In this document: piece after piece, positions 8,216-15,613 of the stretch
Numbering within the stretch: position 1 is the first letter of the stretch
Layout of the letters: every line of letters starts with the position of its first letter
Origin: Microvirga sp. KLBC 81
Lineage (GTDB): Bacteria; Pseudomonadota; Alphaproteobacteria; Rhizobiales; Beijerinckiaceae
Assembly: GCF_003075415.1 (NCBI RefSeq)
Contig: NZ_QDAH01000019.1
Coordinates: 1 to 64,000 of the forward strand
Length of the DNA stretch: 64,000 nucleotides
Direction: 5' to 3'
Made by a program: the position numbers and the translations under genes
Notes under the pieces: generated by a model
The model's input: the letters and a program-made list of their open reading frames with translations, nothing else
Database searches by the model: none
What the model was told of the DNA's origin: nothing

Positions 8216-9625
8216 TCAGGTGATCCAGAAGTCTCCGGCCGTGATCTTGAGCCCCTTCGGGAGCCATCCGATCAGGACCTGTGGCGCCTGTCCGGTTCCA
8301 TCGGCATCGTAATAAAGCGTCCCCGAAACCTTGTTGTAGATGATCCGGTCGGAGAGATCGTGAGCCTTCGGCCCGGCCCAGAAGGCCGAGGTCGGAAGCC
8401 TGCCGGGCATCCCCAGCTTCGTGAAAACCGCATTCTCCAGAAAGATCGTATCATCGACCGCCGAGAAATCGCCAAGGCGTTCCAGGTTGGTTGTCCGGCT
8501 CGGCCGCGTATTGAACAAAAAAACGTCTCTGCCTGTCCCGCCCAGGAGGGTATCCATGCCCGCACCGCCAACCAATGTGTCGTTGCCTTCGAGGCCGGAC
8601 AGGCGGTCGGGACCGCCTCTGCCTTTGAGAACGTTCGCGATCATGTTGCCGATGATAATGTCGCTTCCGGAGCCGCCGATCGCGTTCTCGATCAGAGAAC
8701 GCAAGTCGCCTTGATAAAGCAGGCTGTTGGCGATGTTGCCGCGCGCAAACCGGAGAAACCCAAGTTGCGCAGTCTGGGCGAGTGTCAGAGATGACCATTC
8801 GCCCGGGCGCAGGTCTACCTCCAGGCCGGTGGTGTAGTTCGAGAAGTCGTATGTATCGATCCCGCCGCCGTCCCAAATGGTCGTGAAAATCCGATTACCG
8901 CCCGGAGCGGCCTGCCCCGCACCATTGATGAATTGCTGCCCGGTCAGCGGATTCCAGCGGTAAACCGTGTTGCTGCTGTTGGTGGTGAAATCCGCTCCGT
9001 ACATGTGCTGGACGGCGGCGATGTCGTACATCATCAGCGACTGGGCATAGCCCCAGGTCTCGTTCTCCATGATCGTACCGGCTGCTCCTACGTAGGAGCG
9101 GTACGTCATGACGGAGTATTCCATGGAATCCTGCTCCGGCGCCAAGGCTCCGAAGCCGTAAGGCTCATGTCCGTGCTTCATGCCGAGCGCATGCCCGATC
9201 TCATGCATGAAGACATAAAACCCATAACTTCCGGCCCTGACATCAGCGAATGAGCTCGAAGATGCTCGAAACCACGCGTCACCGCCATACTCTGCCTCTG
9301 CCGGATAATAGGCCCATGCCGAAGCCGAAATGTTTGCCGACGCGAGGCGCACATCCGCATGGTTATTCTCGTCCTCCTGTATCTCCGTAAGGTCCAGGTT
9401 TGTGAATGATGCAATCATCGCGAAGATGTTGCGCGCCGCCGTGGATTGCGCTTCGTTCAGCGGCAGAAAGCCATTTTTCGGCTCACCGCCAACATAGCTG
9501 GAGCCGTAATGTGAGGAACTCTCAGGAAAGCTGAATGTGAGGCTCAACGTGCCCCAGCGAATGCCTGACAGAAGAGCATCTAGATTTTGATCGCCACTTT
9601 CTATGACGGATGCAGTCGTCGCCAT
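8216..9625 (-). CDS. Serralysin-type (M10) metalloprotease with RTX-like C-terminus, copy A
   Basis: This 469-residue zinc metalloprotease carries HEIGHALGMKH at residues 141-151, followed by the Met-turn SVMTYRSYVG. No Sec signal peptide is visible. After the catalytic domain come glycine/aspartate-rich nonapeptide-like repeats around residues 310-370 (GGSGSDIIIGN, GLEGNDTLVGGAGMDTLLGGTG) that bind calcium, then a C-terminal region typical of type I secreted proteins. Leaderless export by a type I system is therefore expected. No HlyD/TolC genes adjoin it; a type I ABC gene lies at the far right of the window. GGGGAG precedes the ATG. It is a close paralogue of the next gene. Confidence 0.9.
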   Translation of the reverse strand: MATTASVIESGDQNLDALLSGIRWGTLSLTFSFPESSSHYGSSYVGGEPKNGFLPLNEAQSTAARNIFAMIASFTNLDLTEIQEDENNHADVRLASANISASAWAYYPAEAEYGGDAWFRASSSSFADVRAGSYGFYVFMHEIGHALGMKHGHEPYGFGALAPEQDSMEYSVMTYRSYVGAAGTIMENETWGYAQSLMMYDIAAVQHMYGADFTTNSSNTVYRWNPLTGQQFINGAGQAAPGGNRIFTTIWDGGGIDTYDFSNYTTGLEVDLRPGEWSSLTLAQTAQLGFLRFARGNIANSLLYQGDLRSLIENAIGGSGSDIIIGNMIANVLKGRGGPDRLSGLEGNDTLVGGAGMDTLLGGTGRDVFLFNTRPSRTTNLERLGDFSAVDDTIFLENAVFTKLGMPGRLPTSAFWAGPKAHDLSDRIIYNKVSGTLYYDADGTGQAPQVLIGWLPKGLKITAGDFWIT

Positions 9626-9743
9626 ACCTGATCTCCCCGCAAGGGTTCGATCAGGAAGCTTGGCGTTTGCGAGGCTTATTGAACTATTCGCCCGAGGTAC
9701 CTAGTCTTCAAATAGGTATAAAAGCTTACACCTCGGAATGGTC

Positions 9744-11123
9744 CTACACGATGGTGAAATCGGCAGAGGTCATCTTCAGGTCCGTTGAGACCTGGGCGAA
9801 CTGGACGGAAGCCGTCTTCCCTGTTCCGTCAGCATCGTAATAGAGCCCGCCTTGAGCGGCATCGTAGACGATGCGGTCCGTTGAATCGTGCGCCTTAGCG
9901 CCTTTCCAAAAGGCTGCTGCCGGGAGCTTTCCGGCGTTTCCCAACTTCGTGAACACCGCGTCTTCCAGATAGATCGTATCGTCCGCGACGGAGAAATCGA
10001 TAAGCTGATCGCGGTTAGAGCTGCTCGGTGCGGTATTGAAGAAGAAGATGTCTTTCCCCGCACCACCCCAGAGCATGTCATTGCCCTCACGCCCATAAAG
10101 GCGATCGGCGCCATTCCCCCCTTTGAGCTTGTTGGCTGCGGCGTTTCCCGTGATCACGTCATTGCCCACGCCACCATTGGCATTTTCGATCAACGACCGG
10201 GGATCGCCTTGATAAGTTAGTGCGTTCGCGATGTTGCCGCGCGCATAATGCCCCTCACCCAGTTGGGCGATTTGCTCTGTCGCGAGACGGGACCACTGGC
10301 CGGGACGCAGATCCACTTTGAGGTTCGCGGCATAATTGGAAAAGTCGTAGGTGTCGTTTCCACCGCCATCCCAAACAGTCATGAAGATGCGATTGTCGCC
10401 TGGAGTCTCCTGTCCGATCCCGTTGATGAATTCCTGCCCGGTTGTTGGGCTCCAGCGATAGACCGTGTTGCCGGCATTGCTGGTGAAATCCGCCCCATAC
10501 AAGTGTTGAAGGGCAGCGATGTCGTACATCATGAGCGACTGGGCATAGCCCCAGGTCTCGTTCTCCACATACTCTCCGGCTGCGCCAACGTACGACCTGT
10601 AGGTCATCACTGAGAATTCCATGGAGTCATGGGCAGATGTCATCGCTCCGAAGACATCGGTCTCGTTTCCATGCTTCAGGCCAATGGAGTGAAGGATTTC
10701 ATGGATGAAGCCATAATAGTCATAGCTTCCCAGCACCGGATCATCGAACAAGCCGTTGGAATTGCCGAACCAAGTATCCCCGCCTTCGTCAGCCGGTTCC
10801 GGCATATATGACCAAGCCGTCGATGGCGCATCCGACTTGGCAAGCCGTAAGGTTGCGTGAGTTGTGGATGTCTCCGTCATCTCGGTGAAGGTCAGGTTGG
10901 TGACCGCGGCGATCATCGCGAAGACCTGGCGTGCAGCCTCACGCTGGTCCTCACTCAGGGCGGCAAAATTATCCTGGGGCTCCCGAAACCTGTAATCCTC
11001 GCCGTAAAATGATGCCCTGGTCGGGAAGCTGTAGGTGAGATTCAAATCACTCCAGCGCGAACTCCAAAGAACGCCATCGATATCCTGATTGCCTGTCCGC
11101 GCGACTGAAACTGTAGCTGCCAT
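9744..11123 (-). CDS. Serralysin-type (M10) metalloprotease with RTX-like C-terminus, copy B
   Basis: This 459-residue paralogue aligns with copy A along its whole length. It has HEILHSIGLKH at exactly the same residues (141-151), the Met-turn SVMTYRSYVGAAGEYVENETWGYAQ-like region, and RTX-like repeats near residues 310-365 (GGVGNDVITGNAAANKLKGG). The two genes are in tandem, same strand, 118 bases apart, so a local duplication followed by divergence is the simplest history. The zinc ligands are intact in both, so both should be active extracellular proteases. GAGGAT lies before the ATG. Confidence 0.9.
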   Translation of the reverse strand: MAATVSVARTGNQDIDGVLWSSRWSDLNLTYSFPTRASFYGEDYRFREPQDNFAALSEDQREAARQVFAMIAAVTNLTFTEMTETSTTHATLRLAKSDAPSTAWSYMPEPADEGGDTWFGNSNGLFDDPVLGSYDYYGFIHEILHSIGLKHGNETDVFGAMTSAHDSMEFSVMTYRSYVGAAGEYVENETWGYAQSLMMYDIAALQHLYGADFTSNAGNTVYRWSPTTGQEFINGIGQETPGDNRIFMTVWDGGGNDTYDFSNYAANLKVDLRPGQWSRLATEQIAQLGEGHYARGNIANALTYQGDPRSLIENANGGVGNDVITGNAAANKLKGGNGADRLYGREGNDMLWGGAGKDIFFFNTAPSSSNRDQLIDFSVADDTIYLEDAVFTKLGNAGKLPAAAFWKGAKAHDSTDRIVYDAAQGGLYYDADGTGKTASVQFAQVSTDLKMTSADFTIV

Positions 11124-11352
11124 GCTTATCCTCGAAGAAACCGTCTTTTTTAGAGCATGGCTTGGGGGGCAGATTGATATCTCATAAGGGGTAGAAGCGG
11201 ATTTTTGCTAGAATTAAATTCAGAGTCTTAAGCAAATTTGCGCAACGCCTTAGCTTAATAGCTTACGGTGTGAAATTTACTGCTCCCGACGCATCACCCA
11301 AATGCCAAGCTAATACTTCCTCTTGCCCGAGGATCGGAGCAGAATTCTCGCA

Positions 11353-11377
11353 GGAACGTGTCCTGGGCCATTCGGTT
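11353..11377 (+). promoter_or_regulatory. Candidate EcfG-type promoter of the RtcB gene
   Basis: GGAAC (11353-11357), 16 bases, then GGTT (11374-11377) matches the alphaproteobacterial general-stress consensus GGAAC-N16/17-CGTT with one change in the -10 part. Transcription would start near 11384, about 20 bases before the ATG at 11406. This excludes the longer reading frame that opens at 11358 inside the promoter. Confidence 0.5.
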
Positions 11378-11405
11378 GACAGCAGAGGCGTACCTGAGAG
11401 CTCAC

Positions 11406-12569
11406 ATGAACACCCGCATCTATGGCGAGCATGACGAGAAGACAATTCAGCAGCTGAACCGCTGCATGCAGGCTGGGAGCGCGGCCAAGGGCGTGCTCTG
11501 CGCAGATGGACACCTGGGCTATGCGCATCCCATCGGCGGAGTGGTGGCCTACGAGGAGCACATCTCCATCAGCGGCGTGGGCTTCGATATCGCTTGCGGC
11601 AACATGGCGGTGCGCCTCGATACCCGGTACGAGGACATTGCCGGACAAGCCGGGAAGATCCTGAGCGATATCGTAAAGACCATCAGCTTCGGCATCGGGC
11701 AGAAGAATGCTGTCGCGGTCGATCACGAACTGTTCGATTCTCCCCTCTGGGATGAGGCGGGTGTCCGCGACGTGAAGAAGATGGCGTCCCAGCAATTGGG
11801 CACGGTTGGCTCGGGCAACCACTACGTCGATCTGTTCGAGGATGAGGAGGGCTTCGTCTGGATTGGCGTGCATTTCGGCTCCAGGGGCCTTGGGCACAAG
11901 ATCACGACCAAGCACCTGGCGCTTGTCGGCGCGAAGAACGGCATGGAGGTCGACCCCGCCCTCGTTCACCAGGACAGCGAGATCGGGCGTAGCTATCTCG
12001 CCGGTGTGACACTCGGCGGTCTCTATGCCTATGCCGGACGTGAGTGGGTGGTCGAGCGCGTACGCCAGATCATCGGCGGCACAGTCACGGATTCGGTCCA
12101 CAACCATCACAACTTCGTCTGGCGGGAGAACCATGGCGGACGCGATTACTGGGTCGTACGCAAAGGCGCGACGCCGGCTTTTCCCGGACAGCGCGGGTTC
12201 GTCGGCGGCTCCATGGGCGACGATGCGGTGATCCTGAATGGCGTGGAAAACGAGCAGAGCGCCGACAGCCTTTACTCTACCGTGCACGGTGCGGGCCGTC
12301 TCTTCGGGCGCATGGAGGCGAAGGGCAAGAAGAACAAGAAAGGCGAATGGGTTCGCCCTCCCCGCTTCACCCGCGAGGAGATGGATTCATGGCTGCGAGA
12401 AAAAGGCGTGCTGTTGCGCGGCGGAGACGTGGACGAAAGTCCCATGGTCTACCGTCGTCTCGAAGACGTGCTCGCCTATCACGGCGACACGATCGAGGTC
12501 GAGCACACCTTGCGCCCCTTCGCTGTGGCCATGGCAGGCCCCGGCGAGTTCGATCCTTACAAGGATTGA
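11406..12569 (+). CDS. rtcB: RtcB-family RNA ligase
   Basis: This protein of about 387 residues belongs to the RtcB family of 3'-phosphate/cyclic phosphate RNA ligases used in RNA repair. Visible metal-centre and active-site motifs are CADGHLGYAHPIGGVVA, GVGFDIACGN with its Asp and Cys, GSGNHYVDL, the histidine pair NHHNF, and STVHGAGRLFGR, whose His is the likely guanylylated residue. The start MNTRIYGEHDEKT is preferred over one 16 codons earlier because that overlaps a candidate promoter. It is monocistronic, convergent with the next gene, and has no RtcA or archease neighbour. A stress-induced RNA-repair role is inferred from the promoter. Confidence 0.88.
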   Translation: MNTRIYGEHDEKTIQQLNRCMQAGSAAKGVLCADGHLGYAHPIGGVVAYEEHISISGVGFDIACGNMAVRLDTRYEDIAGQAGKILSDIVKTISFGIGQKNAVAVDHELFDSPLWDEAGVRDVKKMASQQLGTVGSGNHYVDLFEDEEGFVWIGVHFGSRGLGHKITTKHLALVGAKNGMEVDPALVHQDSEIGRSYLAGVTLGGLYAYAGREWVVERVRQIIGGTVTDSVHNHHNFVWRENHGGRDYWVVRKGATPAFPGQRGFVGGSMGDDAVILNGVENEQSADSLYSTVHGAGRLFGRMEAKGKKNKKGEWVRPPRFTREEMDSWLREKGVLLRGGDVDESPMVYRRLEDVLAYHGDTIEVEHTLRPFAVAMAGPGEFDPYKD

Positions 12570-12590
12570 AAACGCGCCGAGGCCTTGCCC

Positions 12591-13013
12591 TTATCGAAGC
12601 CAGCCGAAGTAGAGTGACCACAGGCTCGGAGAGCGGATGCCGCGCACCCGACGCGCTGCCTCTTCGGCTCGCATGAATTGACCGCCATGGCACGAGCAGA
12701 GCACGATATGCGCATCATGTTCGGAGATCTGGAAGAAGTTCACCGCGTCGCCGAACCGGTCGCTCAGCAGGCCTGCCGTCCGAAGCACCGGATCGGTGAA
12801 AGCGACCGTCAGAGCGGAATTATCGGCGCGCATGGCAAGGCGCACCGCCTTCGGCTTCCACTCGATCTCGTCAAGGGTTCTGAGAAGGCGATCGGGCTCC
12901 CGTTCGAGAAGCTCCGCCCAGCGATCCAGGCGTTCTCGCTTCGACAGAACAGGAACTTCCGAGGGTTTCAGATCGGCAACGTGACCGAGTTCAGACAGAG
13001 GTCTGTGTTCCAT
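12591..13013 (-). CDS. Conserved hypothetical protein
   Basis: This protein of about 140 residues has no membrane segment or signal peptide. It begins MEHRPLSELGHVADLKPSEV and contains a charged helix (KRERLDRWAELLEREPDRLL) and a Cys-His pair (LCSCHGGQFM). It resembles rhizobial proteins of unknown function in my reading, but I cannot name a domain. The start at 13013 has a strong AGGAGG just upstream; a longer frame to 13052 is unlikely. A weak EcfG-like promoter (TGAAC-N17-GGTT on this strand, bases 13091-13066) lies upstream, consistent with its place in the stress island. Confidence 0.7.
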   Translation of the reverse strand: MEHRPLSELGHVADLKPSEVPVLSKRERLDRWAELLEREPDRLLRTLDEIEWKPKAVRLAMRADNSALTVAFTDPVLRTAGLLSDRFGDAVNFFQISEHDAHIVLCSCHGGQFMRAEEAARRVRGIRSPSLWSLYFGWLR

Positions 13014-13136
13014 GCTCCCCTCCTTGGCAGAGAAGCGTTTATGAGCACCCACCAGCTGTCAGCTCAACCATGAAACCTTAGGAAAAGTTCAGGAGCACAA
13101 CCGTTCTAGCCGCTGATATTTTAGGCAGTCGAAACA

Positions 13137-13188
13137 GATGCTCCGCGCAGGCATGGGCGAGACCACCCATGCCAATACGCGGAGCATC
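13137..13188 (-). terminator. Long nested hairpin downstream of the sigma-factor gene
   Basis: An 11-bp perfect outer stem (GATGCTCCGCG / CGCGGAGCATC) encloses an 8-bp perfect inner stem (GGCATGGG / CCCATGCC). It sits 16 bases after the sigma-gene stop and before the promoter of the next minus-strand gene. No long U-run follows on the minus strand, so it could be a terminator, an mRNA-stabilising end or a small structured RNA. Confidence 0.55.
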
Positions 13189-13203
13189 TTTGAAAATTCA
13201 AGA

Positions 13204-13917
13204 TCAAGCGTCGGCGGCATGGCTATGAAGCCGATCCCCTGCGACTCCCATCAATTCAGCCAGGCGGTTTCGAGCGCGGTTCACACGGCTCTTGATGGTG
13301 CCGACCTTCACGCCGAGAGCTTCTGCCGCATCCTCATAGGACATGCCTTCCGCACCGATCAGGATGATCGCCTCCCGCTGCTCCTGCGGCAGCTTGTCAA
13401 GAGCGGTGGACAGATCCTGCAGCGCGAGCTTGTCCTCCTGATCCGGGATCGCAATCATGCTCGCGGCATGCGCGCCATCTCCATCCTCGACCTCGCGGCT
13501 GGTCTTGCGGTGGGTCGAGTAGAAGCCGTTGCGCAGAATGGTGAAAAGCCAAGCCTGAAGATTCGTGCCAGCCTCGAACGTCTCCTGCTTCGTCAGCGCC
13601 TTGAGTACGGTATCCTGCACCAGATCCTCGGCCTGGTCGAGCTTGCCGGTGAGTGACAACGCGAAGGCGCGGAGATTCGGCAAAGCCTCCATGACACCAT
13701 CGATAAAAGCCTGATCCACAGGCTCCGTATGCGCGCGGATGACCTGCGCGACGCGCTCGGCAAGCTTGGCCAGATCGCGCGGCAGCTTGTCCTCGGCCGG
13801 GTCGCCATAAAGCGCACGGAGCTGCTTGCCGAGATGAAGGCGCACAGCCGCGCTCAAGGCCGCACCGGAGGCGGCCGAGGGGGTGTTCTGAGAAAGAGTT
13901 TTGGTCTTATCGGGCAT
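13204..13917 (-). CDS. ecfG: EcfG-family general-stress sigma factor with NepR-like N-terminal segment
   Basis: This 237-residue ECF sigma factor has region 2 at about residues 75-140 (MEALPNLRAFALSLTGKLDQ, DLVQDTVLKALT, LQAWLFTILRNGFYSTHRK). Region 4 is near residues 165-225 (LPQEQREAIILIGAEGMSYE, IKSRVNRARNRL). These are hallmarks of EcfG, the alphaproteobacterial general-stress sigma. Residues 22-56 (HLGKQLRALYG then KLPRDLAKLAERV) resemble the helical core of NepR, the EcfG anti-sigma, which is unusual. No phyR or nepR gene adjoins. Several matching promoters lie within 8 kb. The sigma assignment is strong; the NepR resemblance is my reading and needs a profile search. Confidence 0.88.
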   Translation of the reverse strand: MPDKTKTLSQNTPSAASGAALSAAVRLHLGKQLRALYGDPAEDKLPRDLAKLAERVAQVIRAHTEPVDQAFIDGVMEALPNLRAFALSLTGKLDQAEDLVQDTVLKALTKQETFEAGTNLQAWLFTILRNGFYSTHRKTSREVEDGDGAHAASMIAIPDQEDKLALQDLSTALDKLPQEQREAIILIGAEGMSYEDAAEALGVKVGTIKSRVNRARNRLAELMGVAGDRLHSHAADA

Positions 13918-14042
13918 GACCGACTATCTGGGGCGGCCGCGGCGTATTTAAATATCCGAGCGACAATTCGACCGGTGAATTTTTGCGTCACGACGTAACT
14001 CCGAAACTGGTTCTGCCTCGGCTCCACGAAGCAATCTCGGCC

Positions 14043-14068
14043 GGAACCCTTTTCCCGTCCGGGCTGTT
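14043..14068 (+). promoter_or_regulatory. Candidate EcfG-type promoter of the YidB-like gene
   Basis: GGAAC (14043-14047), 17 bases, then TGTT (14065-14068). One base of the -10 part differs from CGTT. Transcription would start about 20 bases before the ATG at 14095, leaving room for the TCAGGAG ribosome site. Confidence 0.45.
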
Positions 14069-14094
14069 CATGTTCGATCATCAGGAGCAATCAC

Positions 14095-14589
14095 ATGAGC
14101 AGCCGTGGCTTTCCTTCCATGACCGCCCTTCTGGGCCTTCTTGCCATCGCCGGTTATCAGAATCGGGATAAAATTGCAGAGATGCTGCGCGGCGGGCAGC
14201 AGCCAGGCGCCCCCGGGCGACCGGGCCAACTGCCGGGACAACAAACAGGTGGCCTCGCAGGTGGCCTCGGTGGTCTTGGAGGCCTCGGAGGATTGCTGGG
14301 TGGCATCGGAGGTGCCGGTGCAGGTGGCCTGCTGAGCGGAGGCCTTGGCGAACTCGTCGACCGCTTCCGGCAGAATGGCCAAGGCGACGTCGCCGATTCC
14401 TGGATCAGCACCGGCCCGAACAAGGAGATCGCGCCGCAGCAGCTCGAGCAGGCTATCGGGCCCGATGTTCTGGCGACGCTGACACAACAGACTGGCCTCT
14501 CGCGAGAAGAGATTCTGGCCCGCCTGTCGCGTGATCTGCCTAACGCCGTCGATCAGTACACGCCAGAGGGTCGCATTCCGACAACCTAA
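14095..14589 (+). CDS. YidB/DUF937-like protein
   Basis: This 164-residue protein has an N-terminal helix and a low-complexity Gly/Leu-rich segment (residues ~55-83, repeats of GGLGG). A C-terminal DUF937-type domain follows (SGGLGELVDRFRQNG, DSWISTGPNKEIAPQQLEQA, QTGLSREEILARLSRDLP). That domain matches YidB-like proteins of unknown function. AGGAG lies 8 bases before the ATG. It stands alone on the plus strand, overlaps the next minus-strand gene by 4 bases at the stops, and has a candidate stress promoter. A stress-related envelope or cytoplasmic role is only inferred. Confidence 0.85.
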   Translation: MSSRGFPSMTALLGLLAIAGYQNRDKIAEMLRGGQQPGAPGRPGQLPGQQTGGLAGGLGGLGGLGGLLGGIGGAGAGGLLSGGLGELVDRFRQNGQGDVADSWISTGPNKEIAPQQLEQAIGPDVLATLTQQTGLSREEILARLSRDLPNAVDQYTPEGRIPTT

Positions 14590-14834
14590 AGCCGTTCCTG
14601 TCTTGCACGCTGGCGGCGCCCCCACCAGACAACAACGCGGCGGCGCAGCCGGCGTGCGACCGGCAGGTCGATGGACAGCACGATGATCCCAAGCGGGACC
14701 ATCCAGAAGCCGAGCACGGGCAAGAACCCGACAATTCCTCCCACCACCAGCGCAGCGCCGAGGCTGATCCTGAGGACCTTTGATCGCGGCAGGGCAACAT
14801 GACGCCCAGCGAAAGCAACCCGCGGCTTGGTCAT
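14586..14834 (-). CDS. Small membrane protein, PGPGW-like
   Basis: This 82-residue protein has a basic N-terminus, a hydrophobic hairpin (GAALVVGGIVGFLPVLGFW then VPLGIIVLSID) and an arginine-rich C-terminus (RRLRRRVVVWWGRRQRARQE). The layout resembles the putative transmembrane PGPGW family found widely in Proteobacteria, function unknown. An AGGAGG-like site precedes the ATG at 14834. The stop overlaps that of the convergent YidB-like gene. Confidence 0.7.
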   Translation of the reverse strand: MTKPRVAFAGRHVALPRSKVLRISLGAALVVGGIVGFLPVLGFWMVPLGIIVLSIDLPVARRLRRRVVVWWGRRQRARQERL

Positions 14835-14913
14835 GCACAGCCCTCCTCTCTCATGAAGCCATCGGGAGAGATGAAAATTTCTTGGGTCAAGTTGCTTGGG
14901 TCAAGTCGAGCTT

Positions 14914-15312
14914 TCACGCTTCCAAGGTCCTCGGGACCATGGCTTCTTTCAAGGCCTTAACGAGAGCCTCGGAGCGGATCGGTTTTTGCAGGAAATGTGT
15001 GCCCTCCGGCAGATCGCCGGGCTTTGGCGCCACTTTGCCGGAAATCACCAGAACACCCACGTCTGGCCACGCCTGCCGGACGAGCCGGGCGAATTCAAAT
15101 CCATCAATGGAACCCGGCATGTTCACATCGGTGAGCACGACATTGATGTCCGGGCGTTTCTTAAGGAGATCGAAGGCCTCGTCCGCGTCCTGCGCCTCAA
15201 CGACCCAAAACTCGGCGTCGCGCAGGATTTCCACCTGCGTCAGGCGCACGAGAAGCTCGTCCTCCACCAGGAGAACGACAGGCCTGTTCAGGATCTCGCG
15301 GCGCGGCTTCAT
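14914..15312 (-). CDS. Single-domain response regulator (receiver)
   Basis: This stand-alone CheY-like receiver of about 132 residues has the acidic pair in VVLLVEDELLVR, the phospho-acceptor Asp in VVLTDVNMPG, the conserved Ser/Thr region VLVISGK, and Lys in FLQKPIRSE. There is no output domain, so it probably acts by protein contact or as a phosphate sink. The start MKPRREILNR at 15312 is the only plausible one; longer frames add non-conserved sequence. A perfect EcfG promoter ends only 10 bases upstream, so the mRNA may be nearly leaderless. It is not PhyR, having no sigma-like domain. No kinase adjoins. Confidence 0.87.
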   Translation of the reverse strand: MKPRREILNRPVVLLVEDELLVRLTQVEILRDAEFWVVEAQDADEAFDLLKKRPDINVVLTDVNMPGSIDGFEFARLVRQAWPDVGVLVISGKVAPKPGDLPEGTHFLQKPIRSEALVKALKEAMVPRTLEA

Positions 15313-15321
15313 ACTGCTGGA

Positions 15322-15346
15322 AACGGGCGACTCAATTCCAGGTTCC
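15322..15346 (-). promoter_or_regulatory. Perfect-match EcfG promoter of the receiver gene
   Basis: On the minus strand GGAAC (15346-15342), 16 bases, then CGTT (15325-15322) matches the general-stress consensus at every position. The expected transcription start is near 15315, within a few bases of the ATG at 15312. Confidence 0.65.
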
Positions 15347-15613
15347 CGCCATCTGCTCACGACGGAGCGAGTTCGGAATAATGCCTTGCCTGGCACAATT
15401 GTTTCCCTCGCACTCAGAACCTGAGACCTATCAACGCCTCCCGGCTGGCCATACCCGCAACAAATCGAGTGATGTGGCGTTTGACCTGCGGATTCATCGG
15501 CAAAGGCAGCCCGGGACATTTCCAACGCGCGGTTCCTCGATGAACCGATGTCTCGCGCAATGTGATTGCGCCTATCCCGCCTGACCGGCCACTCGGATGA
15601 CAGGAACGAAGCT

